A stretch of DNA of 64,000 bases from Aureimonas sp. Leaf427 (GCF_001425485.1 NZ_LMQW01000001.1:533016-597015); one strand, 5' to 3'; positions 30,809 to 40,677 are shown, counted from the stretch's first letter. Numbers and translations are program-made. Notes: a model not told the origin generated them from the sequence alone.

Positions 30809-32146
30809 TCACGCGAACCTCTTCGCCGCCGCCCCGTGCTCCGCGCGCAGCCGCGCCACGTCCACTCCGACCGGCATCCCGTCCACCACGCGCCAATCGC
30901 CCTTGACCATCACCCGGTCCGCCCGCGTGGCGCCGCAGAGGACGAGAGCGGCGATCGGGTCGTGGGCGCCGGAGAAGCGCAGTTCGTCGAGGGTGAAGAG
31001 GGCAAGGTCCGCCTGCAGCCCCGGCGCGATGCGGCCGATGTCGGCCCGCCCGAGGCAGGCGGCCGAGCCTTCCGTGGCAAGGCGCAGGACGGAGCGCTCG
31101 GTCACGGTCTCGGCCGACGTCGTGCGCAGACGCCCGACCATCAGCGCGTGTCGCGCGGCCTCCATCAGGTTGGAACTGTCGTTCGAGGCGGAGCCGTCCA
31201 CGCCGAGCCCGACCGGGCTGCCCGCCGCCTCGAGGCTCTCCACCGGGCAGAAGCCGGAGGCGAGCACGGCGTTGGAGGTCGGGCAATGGCAGACGCCGAC
31301 GCGGTGCCGCCCGAGCCGGGCGCATTCCTCCGTCGTGAAGTGGATGCCGTGCGCGAGCCATGTCCGGGGGCCGAGCCAGCCGACCTCTTCCAGATAGTCC
31401 ACCGGCCGGCAGCCGAAGGTCTCCTCGCAGAAGCGGTTCTCGTCCTCGGTCTCGCCGAGATGGGTGTGGAGCCGGCAGTCGTGCCGCTCGGCGAGATCCG
31501 CGCTCGCCCGCATCAGGCTCTTCGTCACCGAGAAGGGCGAACAGGGCGCGAGCGCGATCTGGATCATCGCCCCGTCCGAGCGGTCGTGATAGCGCCCGAT
31601 CAGCCGTTCGGAATCGGCGAGGATCTCGTCCTCGTCCTGCACCACGCTATCGGGCGGCAGGCCACCGTCCTTATGGCTCAGATTCATCGAGCCGCGCGTC
31701 AGCGTCACGCGGATGCCAAGGGCGCGGGCCTCTTCCGCCTCGATGTCGATGCCGCTCTCCAGCCCGTTCGGGAAGAGATAGTGATGGTCGGCCGCCGTCG
31801 TGCAGCCGGACATGAGGAGTTCGGTCAGAGCCAGCCGCACGGAGAGGCGGAAGCTGTCCGGATCGAGCCGCGCCCAGATCGGGTAGAGGCTCTGGAGCCA
31901 GGGAAAGAGCTCCCTGTCGATGGCGGCGGGATGGGCGCGCGTCAGCGTCTGGTAGAAATGATGATGCGTGTTGACGAGGCCGGGCAAAACGACATGGCGC
32001 GAGGCGTCGAAGGTCTCGTCCACCGGCCGGCTTGGCCCGGCGCCGGCGGCGACGAGTTCCGCGATCCGCCCGTTTTCCACGACGATGCCGCCCTCCGCGC
32101 CCTCGGCGAGAACGGCGAGCGGGGCTTTGATGAAGAGGCGCGCCAT
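30809..32146 (-). CDS. 8-Oxoguanine deaminase (amidohydrolase)
   Basis: The gene encodes 445 residues of the AtzB/SsnA-like branch of amidohydrolases. Metal ligands are visible in LVNTHHHFYQ, HTHLGETEDE, LAHGIHF and GLGVDGSASNDSSN. The TLTRAHP and ASNDSSNLMEAAR segments match bacterial 8-oxoguanine deaminase, which makes urate from oxidised guanine. Related enzymes act on other aromatic amines, so the substrate is likely but not proven. The ATG at 32146 is 4 bases after the ureG stop, so it is expressed with the urease accessory genes. Confidence 0.85.
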   Translation of the reverse strand: MARLFIKAPLAVLAEGAEGGIVVENGRIAELVAAGAGPSRPVDETFDASRHVVLPGLVNTHHHFYQTLTRAHPAAIDRELFPWLQSLYPIWARLDPDSFRLSVRLALTELLMSGCTTAADHHYLFPNGLESGIDIEAEEARALGIRVTLTRGSMNLSHKDGGLPPDSVVQDEDEILADSERLIGRYHDRSDGAMIQIALAPCSPFSVTKSLMRASADLAERHDCRLHTHLGETEDENRFCEETFGCRPVDYLEEVGWLGPRTWLAHGIHFTTEECARLGRHRVGVCHCPTSNAVLASGFCPVESLEAAGSPVGLGVDGSASNDSSNLMEAARHALMVGRLRTTSAETVTERSVLRLATEGSAACLGRADIGRIAPGLQADLALFTLDELRFSGAHDPIAALVLCGATRADRVMVKGDWRVVDGMPVGVDVARLRAEHGAAAKRFA

Positions 32147-32150
32147 CCCG

Positions 32151-32791
<641 letters not shown>

Positions 32792-32795
<4 letters not shown>

Positions 32796-33469
32796 GAGCG
32801 GAACAGCCTCGTGGAGAGCGTTTCGTGCCGCATGGCGGCGATGTCGGAGAGGATGGCGGACGAGCCGAGATCGTCGGGCGTCGATGCCGCCGCCCGCTCG
32901 GCAGCGGAAAGGATGACCGGCTCCAGCCGGTGGAGCGCGCGCATCGCCGCGCTCTGCCCGAGCGGCACGAGCCGCGTCGCGGCGGAGACGAGATTGGCCG
33001 CGAACCCATGCGCGAAGGCGCCGAGCGCCTGCGGCAGCGCGATGCCGCTCCGCGCCGCGAGCTGCGCCACCGCCAGCGGATAGGCCAGGCCCTCGACTGC
33101 ATCTGCCGGGGCCGAGGCCCAGGGCGCCGAGCTGCGCTGGAACGCATCGCCGAGCGACAGCGTCTCGTCGCGGCGCTCGGCCGAGCCGCCGAGCGCGCGG
33201 GCGAGTTCCGCAAGGTCCCGAAGCCTCGGCGCATCCCCCGCCGAGGCGGCCTGATGGGCTTGCGCAAAGAGCACGAGATCGTTCCAGCCGGACCCCTCGG
33301 TCAGGAGCAGCGCGATCCAGTCCGCGACCCCCTCGCCATCCGTGATCCGCCGCTCGGCGATCGCCGATTCCAGCCCGTGGGAAAAGGCGAAGGCGCCAAT
33401 GGGAAAGGCCGGCGAGAGCCAGGTCATCAGGCGCAGGAGCGAAAGATCGCCCGCCGCCTCAGTGGTCAT
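32792..33469 (-). CDS. ureF: Urease accessory protein UreF
   Basis: The gene encodes 225 residues, all-helical in family structures. It has the family start [27 protein letters not shown] and the later [18 protein letters not shown]. UreF bridges UreD and UreG during apo-urease activation. The ATG at 33469 lies 11 bases inside the end of ureE; longer in-frame starts upstream would lie within the ureE frame. Confidence 0.95.
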
Positions 33470-33944
33470 GGCCGCCATGGGTTTCCGGGCCGCCATGCGC
33501 ATGGCCGTGGCTCGCCCCGCCGCCATAGGCGCCGCCCTCCGGATCGAAGGCCGCGTCGATCTCCTCGACCAGCGCGCCGAGCCCTTCCAGCATGGTGCGA
33601 AGCACGGGCTCGCGGCGGATGAGAAGGTGGTCGGCGAAGATCTGCGCGGCATGGTGGCGATTGCCGAGATGCCAGGCGAGCGTCAGGAGATGCGTCGCGT
33701 TCTGCCCGCGCACGACATAGAGCGGCTCGGGCCTCGCCACGACGCGCAGGACGCGGCCGTCGTCGAGCACCAGCCCGTCGCCCTCGCCGAGCCGCAGGGT
33801 TTCCGGCAGGTCGAGGAGGAAGGCGATCCCGCCGTCGGAGACCATCGCCATGCGCCGGCGATGACGCTGCGTCTCGTCCAGCGTGATCGTGTCGGCGGCC
33901 TCGAACCCTTCCGCCTTCGAGCGGACGTGCGTCGCGTGGATCAT
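33459..33944 (-). CDS. ureE: Urease nickel chaperone UreE
   Basis: The gene encodes 161 residues: UreE N-terminal fold (ITLDETQRHRRRMAMVSDGG, FLLDLPETLRLGEGDGLVLDDG), then LTLAWHLGNRHHAAQI with the nickel-site His. It ends in a His/Gly-rich tail ([17 protein letters not shown]) that binds extra nickel. It overlaps the MliC-like gene upstream as ATGA and ureF downstream by 11 bases. Confidence 0.96.
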   Translation of the reverse strand: MIHATHVRSKAEGFEAADTITLDETQRHRRRMAMVSDGGIAFLLDLPETLRLGEGDGLVLDDGRVLRVVARPEPLYVVRGQNATHLLTLAWHLGNRHHAAQIFADHLLIRREPVLRTMLEGLGALVEEIDAAFDPEGGAYGGGASHGHAHGGPETHGGHDH

Positions 33945-34318
33945 CTCGCCACCTTGCAGGTCACGGCCGGTGCGTCGGCCTTGCGTTCGTCGAGAATGTC
34001 GGCCCGGCTGCCACGCGTCCAGAAGACGGACGACCCCGACACGTATTTGGCGCCGGATGCCGAGAGCACGGACACGTAGACCCGCGGCTTCCCCGCCGCG
34101 ATCTCCACCACCGCCAGCGACTGGTCGGGCAGGTTGTAATAGACGACCTTCGGCGCCGAGCCGTCGCTGCACGCATAGGAAACGCTCTGACGATCGAGCG
34201 TCCCCGGCAGGTCGAGCGTGATCTCGGCGGCGGAGGCGGGGAAGGGCACGGTGCCGAGAACCCATGCGAGCGTTGCAATCCGAACCCAGGCTGCGGGCCA
34301 CCGCAAAGCCGGCCTCAC
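33941..34318 (-). CDS. MliC-family (C-type lysozyme inhibitor-like) exported protein
   Basis: The gene encodes 125 residues from GTG 34318. An N-terminal signal peptide (RIATLAWVLGTVPFPASAA) is followed by an MliC-like domain: VSYACSDGSAPKVVYYN, a conserved SASGAKYVSGSSVFWTRG and a final Cys (TCKVAR) that would pair with the first. MliC/PliC proteins inhibit C-type lysozyme in the cell envelope. The GTG was chosen because it overlaps the preceding DUF29 stop as GTGA and starts just before the signal sequence. No lipobox is seen, so it is probably periplasmic. Its place inside the urease accessory run is unusual. Confidence 0.8.
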   Translation of the reverse strand: MRPALRWPAAWVRIATLAWVLGTVPFPASAAEITLDLPGTLDRQSVSYACSDGSAPKVVYYNLPDQSLAVVEIAAGKPRVYVSVLSASGAKYVSGSSVFWTRGSRADILDERKADAPAVTCKVAR

Positions 34319-34773
34319 GCCATGGCCTCCGGATAGAACTCGATATCGAGAATGTCCTCGATCGTGAACGGACAGTCCGCCGGGAAACTTCCTTCGACGA
34401 GGCCGGTATCGCCGGAAGCCGTCAGCCGGGCCAAAGCATACTCGTCCAGATAGACTTCCGATGGGTAGGACTTGAGGCTCGGGCTCTGCCGAAGACGTTT
34501 GGCAATGCGGGTCCGCTGTTCGAGGATCGTCGCCTTCCAATTGTTGCTGCGCCGCTCCGGTTGGAACTGCCATTTCAGGAGATGGGCGATCAGAACCGCA
34601 AGGCGGCCTTCGATCTCGTTGCGGACCGCATCACCCAAGCCTTCGATCTCCTCGGCTGTTCCGTCCCAATCGATCCCGTTATGAGCCCGCGCCCGCAGCT
34701 TCCCCGCCTGATCCTGCGTCCAGGCGTAGAAGTCGGAGGTATAGAGGAGCTGCTGCTTGAGCATTTGCGTCAC
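34315..34773 (-). CDS. DUF29-family protein (second copy)
   Basis: The gene encodes 152 residues from GTG 34773. It shares LKxxxLYxxDFxAWTQDQAGKLRARA, the DWDGTAEEIEGLGDAVRNEIEGRL helix, HLLKWQFQPERRSNNW and the terminal CPFTIEDILDIEFYPE with the gene before it, so the pair is a tandem duplication. DUF29 has no established function; members are common in Cyanobacteria and Proteobacteria. GTG was chosen because the N termini of the two copies then align exactly and it gives a GTGA overlap. Codon usage looks less GC-biased than in the ure genes. Confidence 0.85.
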   Translation of the reverse strand: MTQMLKQQLLYTSDFYAWTQDQAGKLRARAHNGIDWDGTAEEIEGLGDAVRNEIEGRLAVLIAHLLKWQFQPERRSNNWKATILEQRTRIAKRLRQSPSLKSYPSEVYLDEYALARLTASGDTGLVEGSFPADCPFTIEDILDIEFYPEAMA

Positions 34774-35243
34774 GACAATGGGCCTTCCGGAAAGAACTCG
34801 GGGTCGAGAATCTCGCCGATCGTGAAAGGGCATTCCTGAGGAAAGCTCGAAGCCGGCAGCCGCGTCTCCTGAAGGGCCTTGGCTACGGCCAATCGATACG
34901 CACCCGCCAGCACCTCCTGCGGAAAGACGGCAAGGCTCGGACTATCCTCCAAGACCATGGCCAGCCGATCGCGCTGCTCGTCGATCGTGGACCGCCAGCC
35001 GCTCTTGCGCTTCGCTGTCTGGTACTTCCACTTCAACAGATGCAGAATGAGAGCACGCAGCCGGCTCCGGATTTCGCGCTTCTCGCTGGCGCCCACGCTC
35101 TCGATCTCCTCGGCGGCGTGCTCCCAGTCGACATCGCCGCGATTGTCGAAAGAGGCCCGCGCCCGCAGCTTCCCCGCCTGATCCTGCGTCCAGGCGAAGA
35201 AGTCGCGCTCGTAGAGACTGTCGGTCTTCAGGGAAGGTGCCAT
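34770..35243 (-). CDS. DUF29-family protein (first copy)
   Basis: The gene encodes 157 residues starting MAPSLKTDSLYERDF. The DUF29 pattern is clear: DFFAWTQDQAGKLRARA, DWEHAAEEIESVGASEKREIRSRL, LHLLKWKYQTAKRKSGW, CPFTIGEILDPEFFPEG. It is soluble and helical by composition, with no signal or membrane segment. It begins 9 bases after ureC and overlaps the second DUF29 gene, so it is almost certainly on the ureC transcript. No function is assigned. Confidence 0.88.
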   Translation of the reverse strand: MAPSLKTDSLYERDFFAWTQDQAGKLRARASFDNRGDVDWEHAAEEIESVGASEKREIRSRLRALILHLLKWKYQTAKRKSGWRSTIDEQRDRLAMVLEDSPSLAVFPQEVLAGAYRLAVAKALQETRLPASSFPQECPFTIGEILDPEFFPEGPLS

Positions 35244-35252
35244 GGGGCGAGT

Positions 35253-36965
35253 TTAGAACAGGAAATAGCGCTGCGCCATCGGCAGGATCTCGGCGGGTTC
35301 GCAGGTGAGAAGCTCGCCGTCGGCGCGCACCTCGTAGGTCTCGGGATCGACCTCCACCGTCGGCATCGCGTCGTTCAGCTTCATCGAGGCCTTGGAAATG
35401 CCGCCGCGCGTGTTCTCGACGGGCAGGAAGGTCTTCTCGCAGCCGAGCCGCGCGCGAAGGTCGGTGCCGAGCGCGGCCTTGGAGACGAAGGTCGCGCCGA
35501 TCGCGCCGATCGCCTTGCCGAAGGCGCCGAACATCGGCCGGTAGTGCACGGGCTGCGGCGTCGGGATGGAGGCGTTGGGATCGCCCATGGGGGCCGCCGC
35601 GATCATGCCGCCGAGCAGCACCATGGCCGGCTTCACGCCGAAGAAGGCGGGGTCCCAGACCACGAGATCGGCGCGCTTGCCGACCTCCACCGAGCCGATC
35701 TCCTTCGACAGCCCTTGAGCGATCGCCGGATTGATCGTGTATTTGGCGACGTAGCGCCGGGCGCGCAGATTGTCGTTGTCGCCGGTCTCGCCGGCCAGAC
35801 GCCCGCGCTGGCGCTTCATCTTGTCGGCGGTCTGCCAGGTGCGGATCACCACCTCGCCGACGCGGCCCATGGCCTGGCTGTCCGAGGAGATCATCGAGAA
35901 GGCGCCGATATCGTGGAGGATGTCCTCGGCCGCGATCGTCTCGCGCCGGATGCGGCTTTCGGCAAAGGCGATGTCCTCGGGGATCGAGGCGTCGAGGTGG
36001 TGGCAGACCATCAGCATGTCGAGATGCTCTTCGAGCGTGTTCTTCGTGTAGGGCCGCGTCGGGTTGGTCGAAGAGGGCAGGACGTTCGGCAGCCCGCAGA
36101 CGCGGATGATGTCCGGCGCATGTCCGCCGCCCGCCCCTTCCGTGTGGAAGGCGTGGATCGTGCGGCCCTTCAGCGCCGCGATCGTGTGCTCCACGAAGCC
36201 CGATTCGTTCAGCGTGTCCGTGTGGATCATCACCTGCACGTCGTGCTCGTCGGCGACCGAGAGGCAGCAGTCGATCGCGGCCGGCGTCGTGCCCCAGTCC
36301 TCGTGCAGCTTCAGCGCGGCCGCGCCCGCCAGCACCATTTCCTCCAGCGCGGCGGGCCGCGAGGCATTGCCCTTGCCCGACAGCGCGAAGTTCATGGGAA
36401 AGGCGTCGAGCGACTGGAGCATGCGCGCCAGATGCCAAGGGCCGGGCGTGCAGGTCGTCGCCAGCGTTCCGTGCGCCGGGCCCGTGCCGCCGCCGACCAT
36501 GGTGGTGACGCCCGAATAGAGCGCCTCGTCGATCTGCTGGGGGGCGATGAAGTGGATATGCGCGTCGATGCCGCCGGCGGTGACGATCTTGCCCTCGCCC
36601 GCGATCACCTCCGTGCCGGGGCCGACCACGACCGTGACGCCGGGCTGCGTGTCGGGATTGCCGGCCTTGCCGATGACCGCGATCCGCCCGTCGCGCAGGC
36701 CGATATCGGCCTTGTAGATGCCGGTATGGTCGAGGATCAGCGCGTTCGTGATGACGGTATCGACCGCACCCTCGGCCCGGCTCGCCTGGCTCTGGCCCAT
36801 GCCGTCGCGAATGACCTTGCCGCCGCCGAACTTCACCTCCTCGCCATAGGTGGTGAGATCCTTTTCCACCTCGATGAAGAGCTCGGTATCGGCCAAACGC
36901 ACCCGGTCGCCGGTCGTCGGGCCGAACATGGCGGCATAGGAGGAGCGGGCGATACGGGCGGCCAT
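35253..36965 (-). CDS. ureC: Urease alpha (catalytic) subunit
   Basis: The gene encodes 570 residues, the canonical UreC length. It hydrolyses urea to ammonia and carbamate at a di-nickel site. The ligands are visible: HxH in [12 protein letters not shown], the carbamylated Lys in [11 protein letters not shown], His residues in [10 protein letters not shown] and [14 protein letters not shown], and the mobile-flap MVCHHLD. The ATG at 36965 ([26 protein letters not shown]) is the family start. It is separated from ureB by two plus-strand genes and a cyclase gene, and is followed by DUF29 genes. Confidence 0.97.
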   Translation of the reverse strand: MAARIARSSYAAMFGPTTGDRVRLADTELFIEVEKDLTTYGEEVKFGGGKVIRDGMGQSQASRAEGAVDTVITNALILDHTGIYKADIGLRDGRIAVIGKAGNPDTQPGVTVVVGPGTEVIAGEGKIVTAGGIDAHIHFIAPQQIDEALYSGVTTMVGGGTGPAHGTLATTCTPGPWHLARMLQSLDAFPMNFALSGKGNASRPAALEEMVLAGAAALKLHEDWGTTPAAIDCCLSVADEHDVQVMIHTDTLNESGFVEHTIAALKGRTIHAFHTEGAGGGHAPDIIRVCGLPNVLPSSTNPTRPYTKNTLEEHLDMLMVCHHLDASIPEDIAFAESRIRRETIAAEDILHDIGAFSMISSDSQAMGRVGEVVIRTWQTADKMKRQRGRLAGETGDNDNLRARRYVAKYTINPAIAQGLSKEIGSVEVGKRADLVVWDPAFFGVKPAMVLLGGMIAAAPMGDPNASIPTPQPVHYRPMFGAFGKAIGAIGATFVSKAALGTDLRARLGCEKTFLPVENTRGGISKASMKLNDAMPTVEVDPETYEVRADGELLTCEPAEILPMAQRYFLF

Positions 36966-37053
36966 GGCATCTCTCTTACGGTGGAAGGGCGAGGGCCGCA
37001 CGAGCTTCGAAAAAGCCGCGCGACACCCGTCGCCCTCTGCTGCAACGCGGCGG

Positions 37054-37082
37054 ATCGGACCGCAAAGCGCCGGGTTTGTCAA
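37054..37082 (-). promoter_or_regulatory. Candidate ureC promoter
   Basis: On the minus strand TTGACA (37082-37077) and TCCGAT (37059-37054) are 17 bases apart, about 90 bases before the ureC ATG. The -35 lies in the 11-mer CGCTTTGACAA, which recurs upstream of ureJ. The -10 is weak. Confidence 0.45.
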
Positions 37083-37169
37083 AGCGATAAGAAGGCCCAT
37101 CTGAAGAGAATGACCATGGATATCGCGATCGGCCCCGCGGGAGGCCGGACCGACACAGGAGAGCCTCCC

Positions 37170-37619
37170 TTGCGCCACCGATCCTCCACCGCCGCGCGCG
37201 CCGCGGCGACGCTTCTCGTCCTCGCCGGCTTCTCGGCCGAGGCCGGCGCCCAGGCCTTCGGCCCCGGCCCGCCCGGCATCGCGGTCGGCAGTTCCATGTC
37301 GGGCAAGCGCATCGTCGGCGCGCCGCGCGCGACCGGCGGCCCGCGCATTCCCAATGCCGACGTCTTCGGCGACGAAGTGGAGGAGCGCCGGTTCGGCCGG
37401 GACTACGACGACAGCTATCTGCGGCCGGAAATCCGCACCTTCGAGCGCGATTCCTCCACCGAGCGGCGCGCCATCGAGGGCCGCTCCTCGCTCGGCGGCG
37501 TCGGTGCCGGCGTCTTCGCGCGCGACGGCGCGACGGGGATCGGACGAAGCGCGGTGACGCGCCCCTCGTCCAGCGGGCGGGCGAAGATCGTCTTCACCAA
37601 GCCGCGGACGACACGCTGA
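37170..37619 (+). CDS. Hypothetical secreted protein
   Basis: TTG 37170 gives 149 residues with a signal peptide ([24 protein letters not shown]) and an Arg/Gly/Ser-rich mature part containing [22 protein letters not shown]. The TTG is preceded by AGGAGA at a suitable distance. An in-frame ATG at 37110 would add 20 polar residues before the signal, which fits export less well. No family is recognised. It is divergent from ureC and interrupts the urease gene order. Confidence 0.65.
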   Translation: MRHRSSTAARAAATLLVLAGFSAEAGAQAFGPGPPGIAVGSSMSGKRIVGAPRATGGPRIPNADVFGDEVEERRFGRDYDDSYLRPEIRTFERDSSTERRAIEGRSSLGGVGAGVFARDGATGIGRSAVTRPSSSGRAKIVFTKPRTTR

Positions 37620-37754
37620 CCTGCAGGCGGTAAAAGGGGGAACGTCTCGCGCGTGCTGGGAGTTGGATGAGACGGGAGGCGGAGCTTGAGGCTTTGCTTC
37701 GATCCATTTTTACGAAGGGCCGGCATCCAACGTTCGGCCGAAGGGACGATCACC

Positions 37755-38447
37755 ATGAGCCGGACCATCGCAACCCTCGCACTTTCCCTCGCCCTCGCGG
37801 CCAGCCCGGCCTTCGCCCAATCGTCGGGCGGCGGCGGCGGCTCCTCGGGCGGTAGTTCCAGCACGGGCGGCGGCGCGTCGGGCTCGGGTTCGTCCTCGGG
37901 CATTTCCAGCGGCTCCAGCGCCGTGGGCGGCTCGGGCAGCGGCCTCGGCGGAACCTCCACGACGGGCTCCTCGGCCACCACGCTCCCGCTGTCGCCCTCC
38001 ACGTCCGGCGTGTCGTCGGGCTCCGGCGTCACGTCCGGCACCGGGATTTCAGGCTCGGGCAGCGTCGGCACGGGCTCGGCGGGCGTCGGCTCGACCGGCA
38101 TCGGCGGGGCCGGAAGCTCCAATATCGGCATCTCGACCAGCGCCCCGGCGACGATCGGCGGCACGGTCGGCTCCTCCGACACCCAGGCGCGCGCCAACGA
38201 AGGCTCCAGCGGCATCAATTCCACGAATGTCGACGGGATCGCGCGAAGCGGCAATCCCGGCGCCGCGACGACGCTCGGCGGGGCCGGCTCGGCGACGACC
38301 GGCAGCGCCTCGCCCGGCGGCCTTTCCGGCGCCGGAACGGAAGCCGAGTACAACATTCCCCGGCCGCGCATCGCCGTCGACGTGCAAGGCATCCGCAATG
38401 CGCTGGGCGCGGATTCGTCGGCCACGCCTAAGCGCAACGGCGACTGA
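37755..38447 (+). CDS. Gly/Ser-rich low-complexity secreted protein
   Basis: The gene encodes 230 residues. A clear signal peptide (TIATLALSLALAASPAFA) is followed by about 180 residues made almost wholly of Gly, Ser, Thr and Ala, with repeats such as GSGSVGTGSAGVGSTGIGG. The tail is more ordinary (EYNIPRPRIAVDVQGIRNALG). There is no enzyme motif. Such compositions occur in flexible surface or matrix proteins, but no function can be claimed. It is followed by a strong terminator. Confidence 0.75.
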   Translation: MSRTIATLALSLALAASPAFAQSSGGGGGSSGGSSSTGGGASGSGSSSGISSGSSAVGGSGSGLGGTSTTGSSATTLPLSPSTSGVSSGSGVTSGTGISGSGSVGTGSAGVGSTGIGGAGSSNIGISTSAPATIGGTVGSSDTQARANEGSSGINSTNVDGIARSGNPGAATTLGGAGSATTGSASPGGLSGAGTEAEYNIPRPRIAVDVQGIRNALGADSSATPKRNGD

Positions 38448-38477
38448 GGCTTTAGCCTCTCACGGCCAACCCAGACG

Positions 38478-38503
38478 AAGTCCGGGCCATCGGCCCGGGC
38501 TTT
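38478..38503. terminator. Rho-independent terminator candidate between convergent genes
   Basis: Stem AAGTCCGGGCC / GGCCCGGGCTT (one T-G wobble) around loop ATC, followed by T. It lies between the Gly/Ser-rich gene and the cyclase-family gene and could serve both strands. Confidence 0.6.
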
Positions 38504-38542
38504 ACGCTTTGATGGAGAGGCGTTGCGAGCGCCCGGCCTTTC

Positions 38543-39379
38543 TCAGGTCAGCGCGAAGACGCGCGCCGGGCCACCCGTCCCACCCCGATGCTTCGGCGCT
38601 CCGACGACGATCGTCGCGCCCTTGGCAGGCAGGGCGTCGAGGCCCGCGAGGCATTCCAGTCCCCAGCGCCCGGACGGCAGCCAGGTCTTGTGGCCGATGA
38701 AGTCGGGCGAGGCGCCGAAGTCGAGCGAGAGCGTATCGACGCCGATGCCGACCGCCGTCGAGTCCTCGATCAGCATGGTCAGGGCCTCGACGTGGAAGCC
38801 CGGGAAATGCATGACCTTGGCCTCGTCCGCATTGCGGAACTTCGGCGTCGCCACATGCTGCGACCAGCCCGATTTCATGGCGACGCAGCAATGGGCGGGA
38901 AGCTCGCCATTCGCCGAGATCCAGGCCTTGATATCGTCCGGCGTCACCTGCGCATCGGGATTGGCGGACGCCTTTTCCCGGATGTCGATCACCGCGAGCG
39001 GAGCCATGAGCTTCTCGACCGGAATTTCCGCGACCGACAGGCCGTCGGCGCTGAAATGCAGCGGCGCGTCCATATGCGTTCCCGTGTGCTCGTCGATCGT
39101 CAGGACGAAGAGATTGAAGCCGTCCTTCTCCAGCCCGAACTTGCGCTCCATCGCAAAGCCCGGCTCGCCCGGAAAGGTCGGAAACTCGGAAGAGAGTTCA
39201 TGGGTGAGGTCCGAAATGGTCGAGACCGTCACGGGCTCCGCCGCCGGTGCGGCCGCCGCCGCCGGCCGCGCGCCCATTCCCAGAAGCCCGGCCGCCCCCA
39301 CCGCGGCGCCGAGGCCGAACAGCGAGCGCCGGCTCAGCATCGAGGCCTTGACCTCCTCCATCACGCAGGCACCGCACAT
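38543..39379 (-). CDS. Cyclase-family (kynurenine formamidase-like) exported hydrolase
   Basis: The gene encodes 278 residues of the PF04199 cyclase fold. The metal-binding motif is HTGTHMDAPLHF, with later GHKTWLPSGRWGLECLAGLDALPAKG. The N terminus has a twin-arginine signal (LSRRSLFGLGAAVGAAGLLG), preceded by 14 residues that include CGAC. Known relatives include kynurenine formamidase and isatin hydrolase; the substrate here is unknown. It sits between ureB and ureC in the same direction, 76 bases after ureB, so it may act on an amide in the same nitrogen regime; that is inferred. Confidence 0.85.
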   Translation of the reverse strand: MCGACVMEEVKASMLSRRSLFGLGAAVGAAGLLGMGARPAAAAAPAAEPVTVSTISDLTHELSSEFPTFPGEPGFAMERKFGLEKDGFNLFVLTIDEHTGTHMDAPLHFSADGLSVAEIPVEKLMAPLAVIDIREKASANPDAQVTPDDIKAWISANGELPAHCCVAMKSGWSQHVATPKFRNADEAKVMHFPGFHVEALTMLIEDSTAVGIGVDTLSLDFGASPDFIGHKTWLPSGRWGLECLAGLDALPAKGATIVVGAPKHRGGTGGPARVFALT

Positions 39380-39455
39380 GTCTCTCTCCCTTTTCCGATG
39401 ATCGTCGAGGCCGAGAAGGCCGCCGCCCGCCCCGGCGCCTTGGCTCGCGCGCCTG

Positions 39456-39761
39456 CTACAGCGCGCCCATCACCTGTCCGTTGAAACCGTAGACCTTCCG
39501 CTCGCCGCGAAAGGGCACGAGCGTGACCTCCCGCGTCTGGCCGGGCTCGAAGCGCACGGCGGTGCCGGCGGCGATGTCCAGCCGGTGGCCGCGCGCGGCG
39601 GCGCGGTCGAAGGTCAGCGCCGGGTTGGTTTCGGCGAAGTGGTAGTGCGAGCCGACCTGCACCGGCCGGTCGCCCGTGTTGGAGACTTCGAGCACGAGGG
39701 TGAGAAGACCCTCGTTCAGGACGATCTCGCCCGCTTTCGTGATCACTTCGCCGGGGATCAT
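39456..39761 (-). CDS. ureB: Urease beta subunit
   Basis: The gene encodes 101 residues with the UreB pattern: MIPGEVI at the start, [47 protein letters not shown] and [10 protein letters not shown]. It is a structural subunit surrounding UreC. The start is 5 bases after the ureJ stop, indicating coupling. Confidence 0.97.
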   Translation of the reverse strand: MIPGEVITKAGEIVLNEGLLTLVLEVSNTGDRPVQVGSHYHFAETNPALTFDRAAARGHRLDIAAGTAVRFEPGQTREVTLVPFRGERKVYGFNGQVMGAL

Positions 39762-39766
39762 GGAGC

Positions 39767-40363
39767 TCAGCCCGCCATGAGGGCGAGGCCGGCGATCGCC
39801 GTGCCGGCGCCGAGAATGCGCGCCAGCGCCCCGCCGACCGAGCGACCGAAGCCGGCGCCCGAGGAAAGCGCCAGACCGATGCCGATGCCGGCGAGATGCA
39901 GGAGCGCGGTCGCGGCGAGGAAGCCCGCGGCGAAGGAAAGCGCGCCGGCCGAGCCGAGTTCGCTCGCATGCGCATAGCCGTGGAAGAGCGCGAAGGCCCC
40001 GACGAGCGCGGCGCCGGCGGCGACCGGCAGGCGCACGGCGGCCGCGACGAGAAGGCCGAGAACGACGACGGAGGCGGCGATCATCGGCTCGACGAAGGGC
40101 AGCGAAAGCCCGGTCTGGCCGAGGAGGAAGCCGAGCGACATGACGCCGACGAAGGCGGCCGGAACGGCATAGGTGCCGCGCCCGCCGATCTGCGAGGCCC
40201 AGAGGCCGACCGCGACCATGGCGAGGATGTGATCGGCGCCGAAGAGCGGATGCGACAGGCCCGCCATCACGGACCCGTGCTCGGCGGGATCGAGATGGGC
40301 GAAGGCGGGCGCCGATGCGGCAAGAAGCGTCACGGCGGCAAGGGAAAGGCGTCTGATCATCAT
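39767..40363 (-). CDS. ureJ: HupE/UreJ nickel-transport-like membrane protein
   Basis: The gene encodes 198 residues. A signal peptide ([18 protein letters not shown]) is followed by a His-containing loop ([27 protein letters not shown]) and about six membrane helices, including [12 protein letters not shown]. These His/Asp motifs are typical of HupE/UreJ proteins, thought to bring nickel into the cell for urease or hydrogenase. With urease around it, nickel supply to urease is the likely role. Two start ATGs are adjacent (40363 and 40360). Confidence 0.93.
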   Translation of the reverse strand: MMIRRLSLAAVTLLAASAPAFAHLDPAEHGSVMAGLSHPLFGADHILAMVAVGLWASQIGGRGTYAVPAAFVGVMSLGFLLGQTGLSLPFVEPMIAASVVVLGLLVAAAVRLPVAAGAALVGAFALFHGYAHASELGSAGALSFAAGFLAATALLHLAGIGIGLALSSGAGFGRSVGGALARILGAGTAIAGLALMAG

Positions 40364-40677
40364 GTCCTCGTTTCGAAAGACGGCGGCGTCCCGGATGGGG
40401 TCACGCCGGCGGCGGGGAATCGCTTCCGTTCGGAGCAGCCTTCTCCCGCGACGCTGCTTATAGTGAAAGCCCCGTTCGCCCTTGTCAAAGCGCTTAACGG
40501 CCGGGAAGGGCTGCGGCGAACTTATGGCGCGATGTCTCGAACTCGACATGCCGGGGAAACAATCCGGACACCCTGATCTGGCATCGTCTTCTCACGAACC
40601 CGAAACCGCCGCGAATCATCCGACCCACGACGGCCCCGGCCTTACGAAGACGTCCCACGGACACCACGGGCACTACG
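40364..40677. other. Divergent intergenic region, ureJ / small secreted protein
   Basis: About 314 bases. It carries the ureJ promoter candidate at 40460-40488. The part from 40550 to 40677 is AT-richer and likely holds the promoter of the plus-strand small gene. No RNA gene or further coding region is evident. Confidence 0.5.
40460..40488 (-). promoter_or_regulatory. Candidate ureJ-ureB promoter
   Basis: On the minus strand TTGACA (40488-40483) is followed after 17 bases by CACTAT (40465-40460). The -35 is embedded in CGCTTTGACAA, the same 11-mer found before ureC. Confidence 0.5.

Noticed and set aside
35040-37619. 859-codon plus-strand frame across ureC
   Set aside because: Antisense to ureC. 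Only the end from about 37110 or 37170 looks like a real gene.
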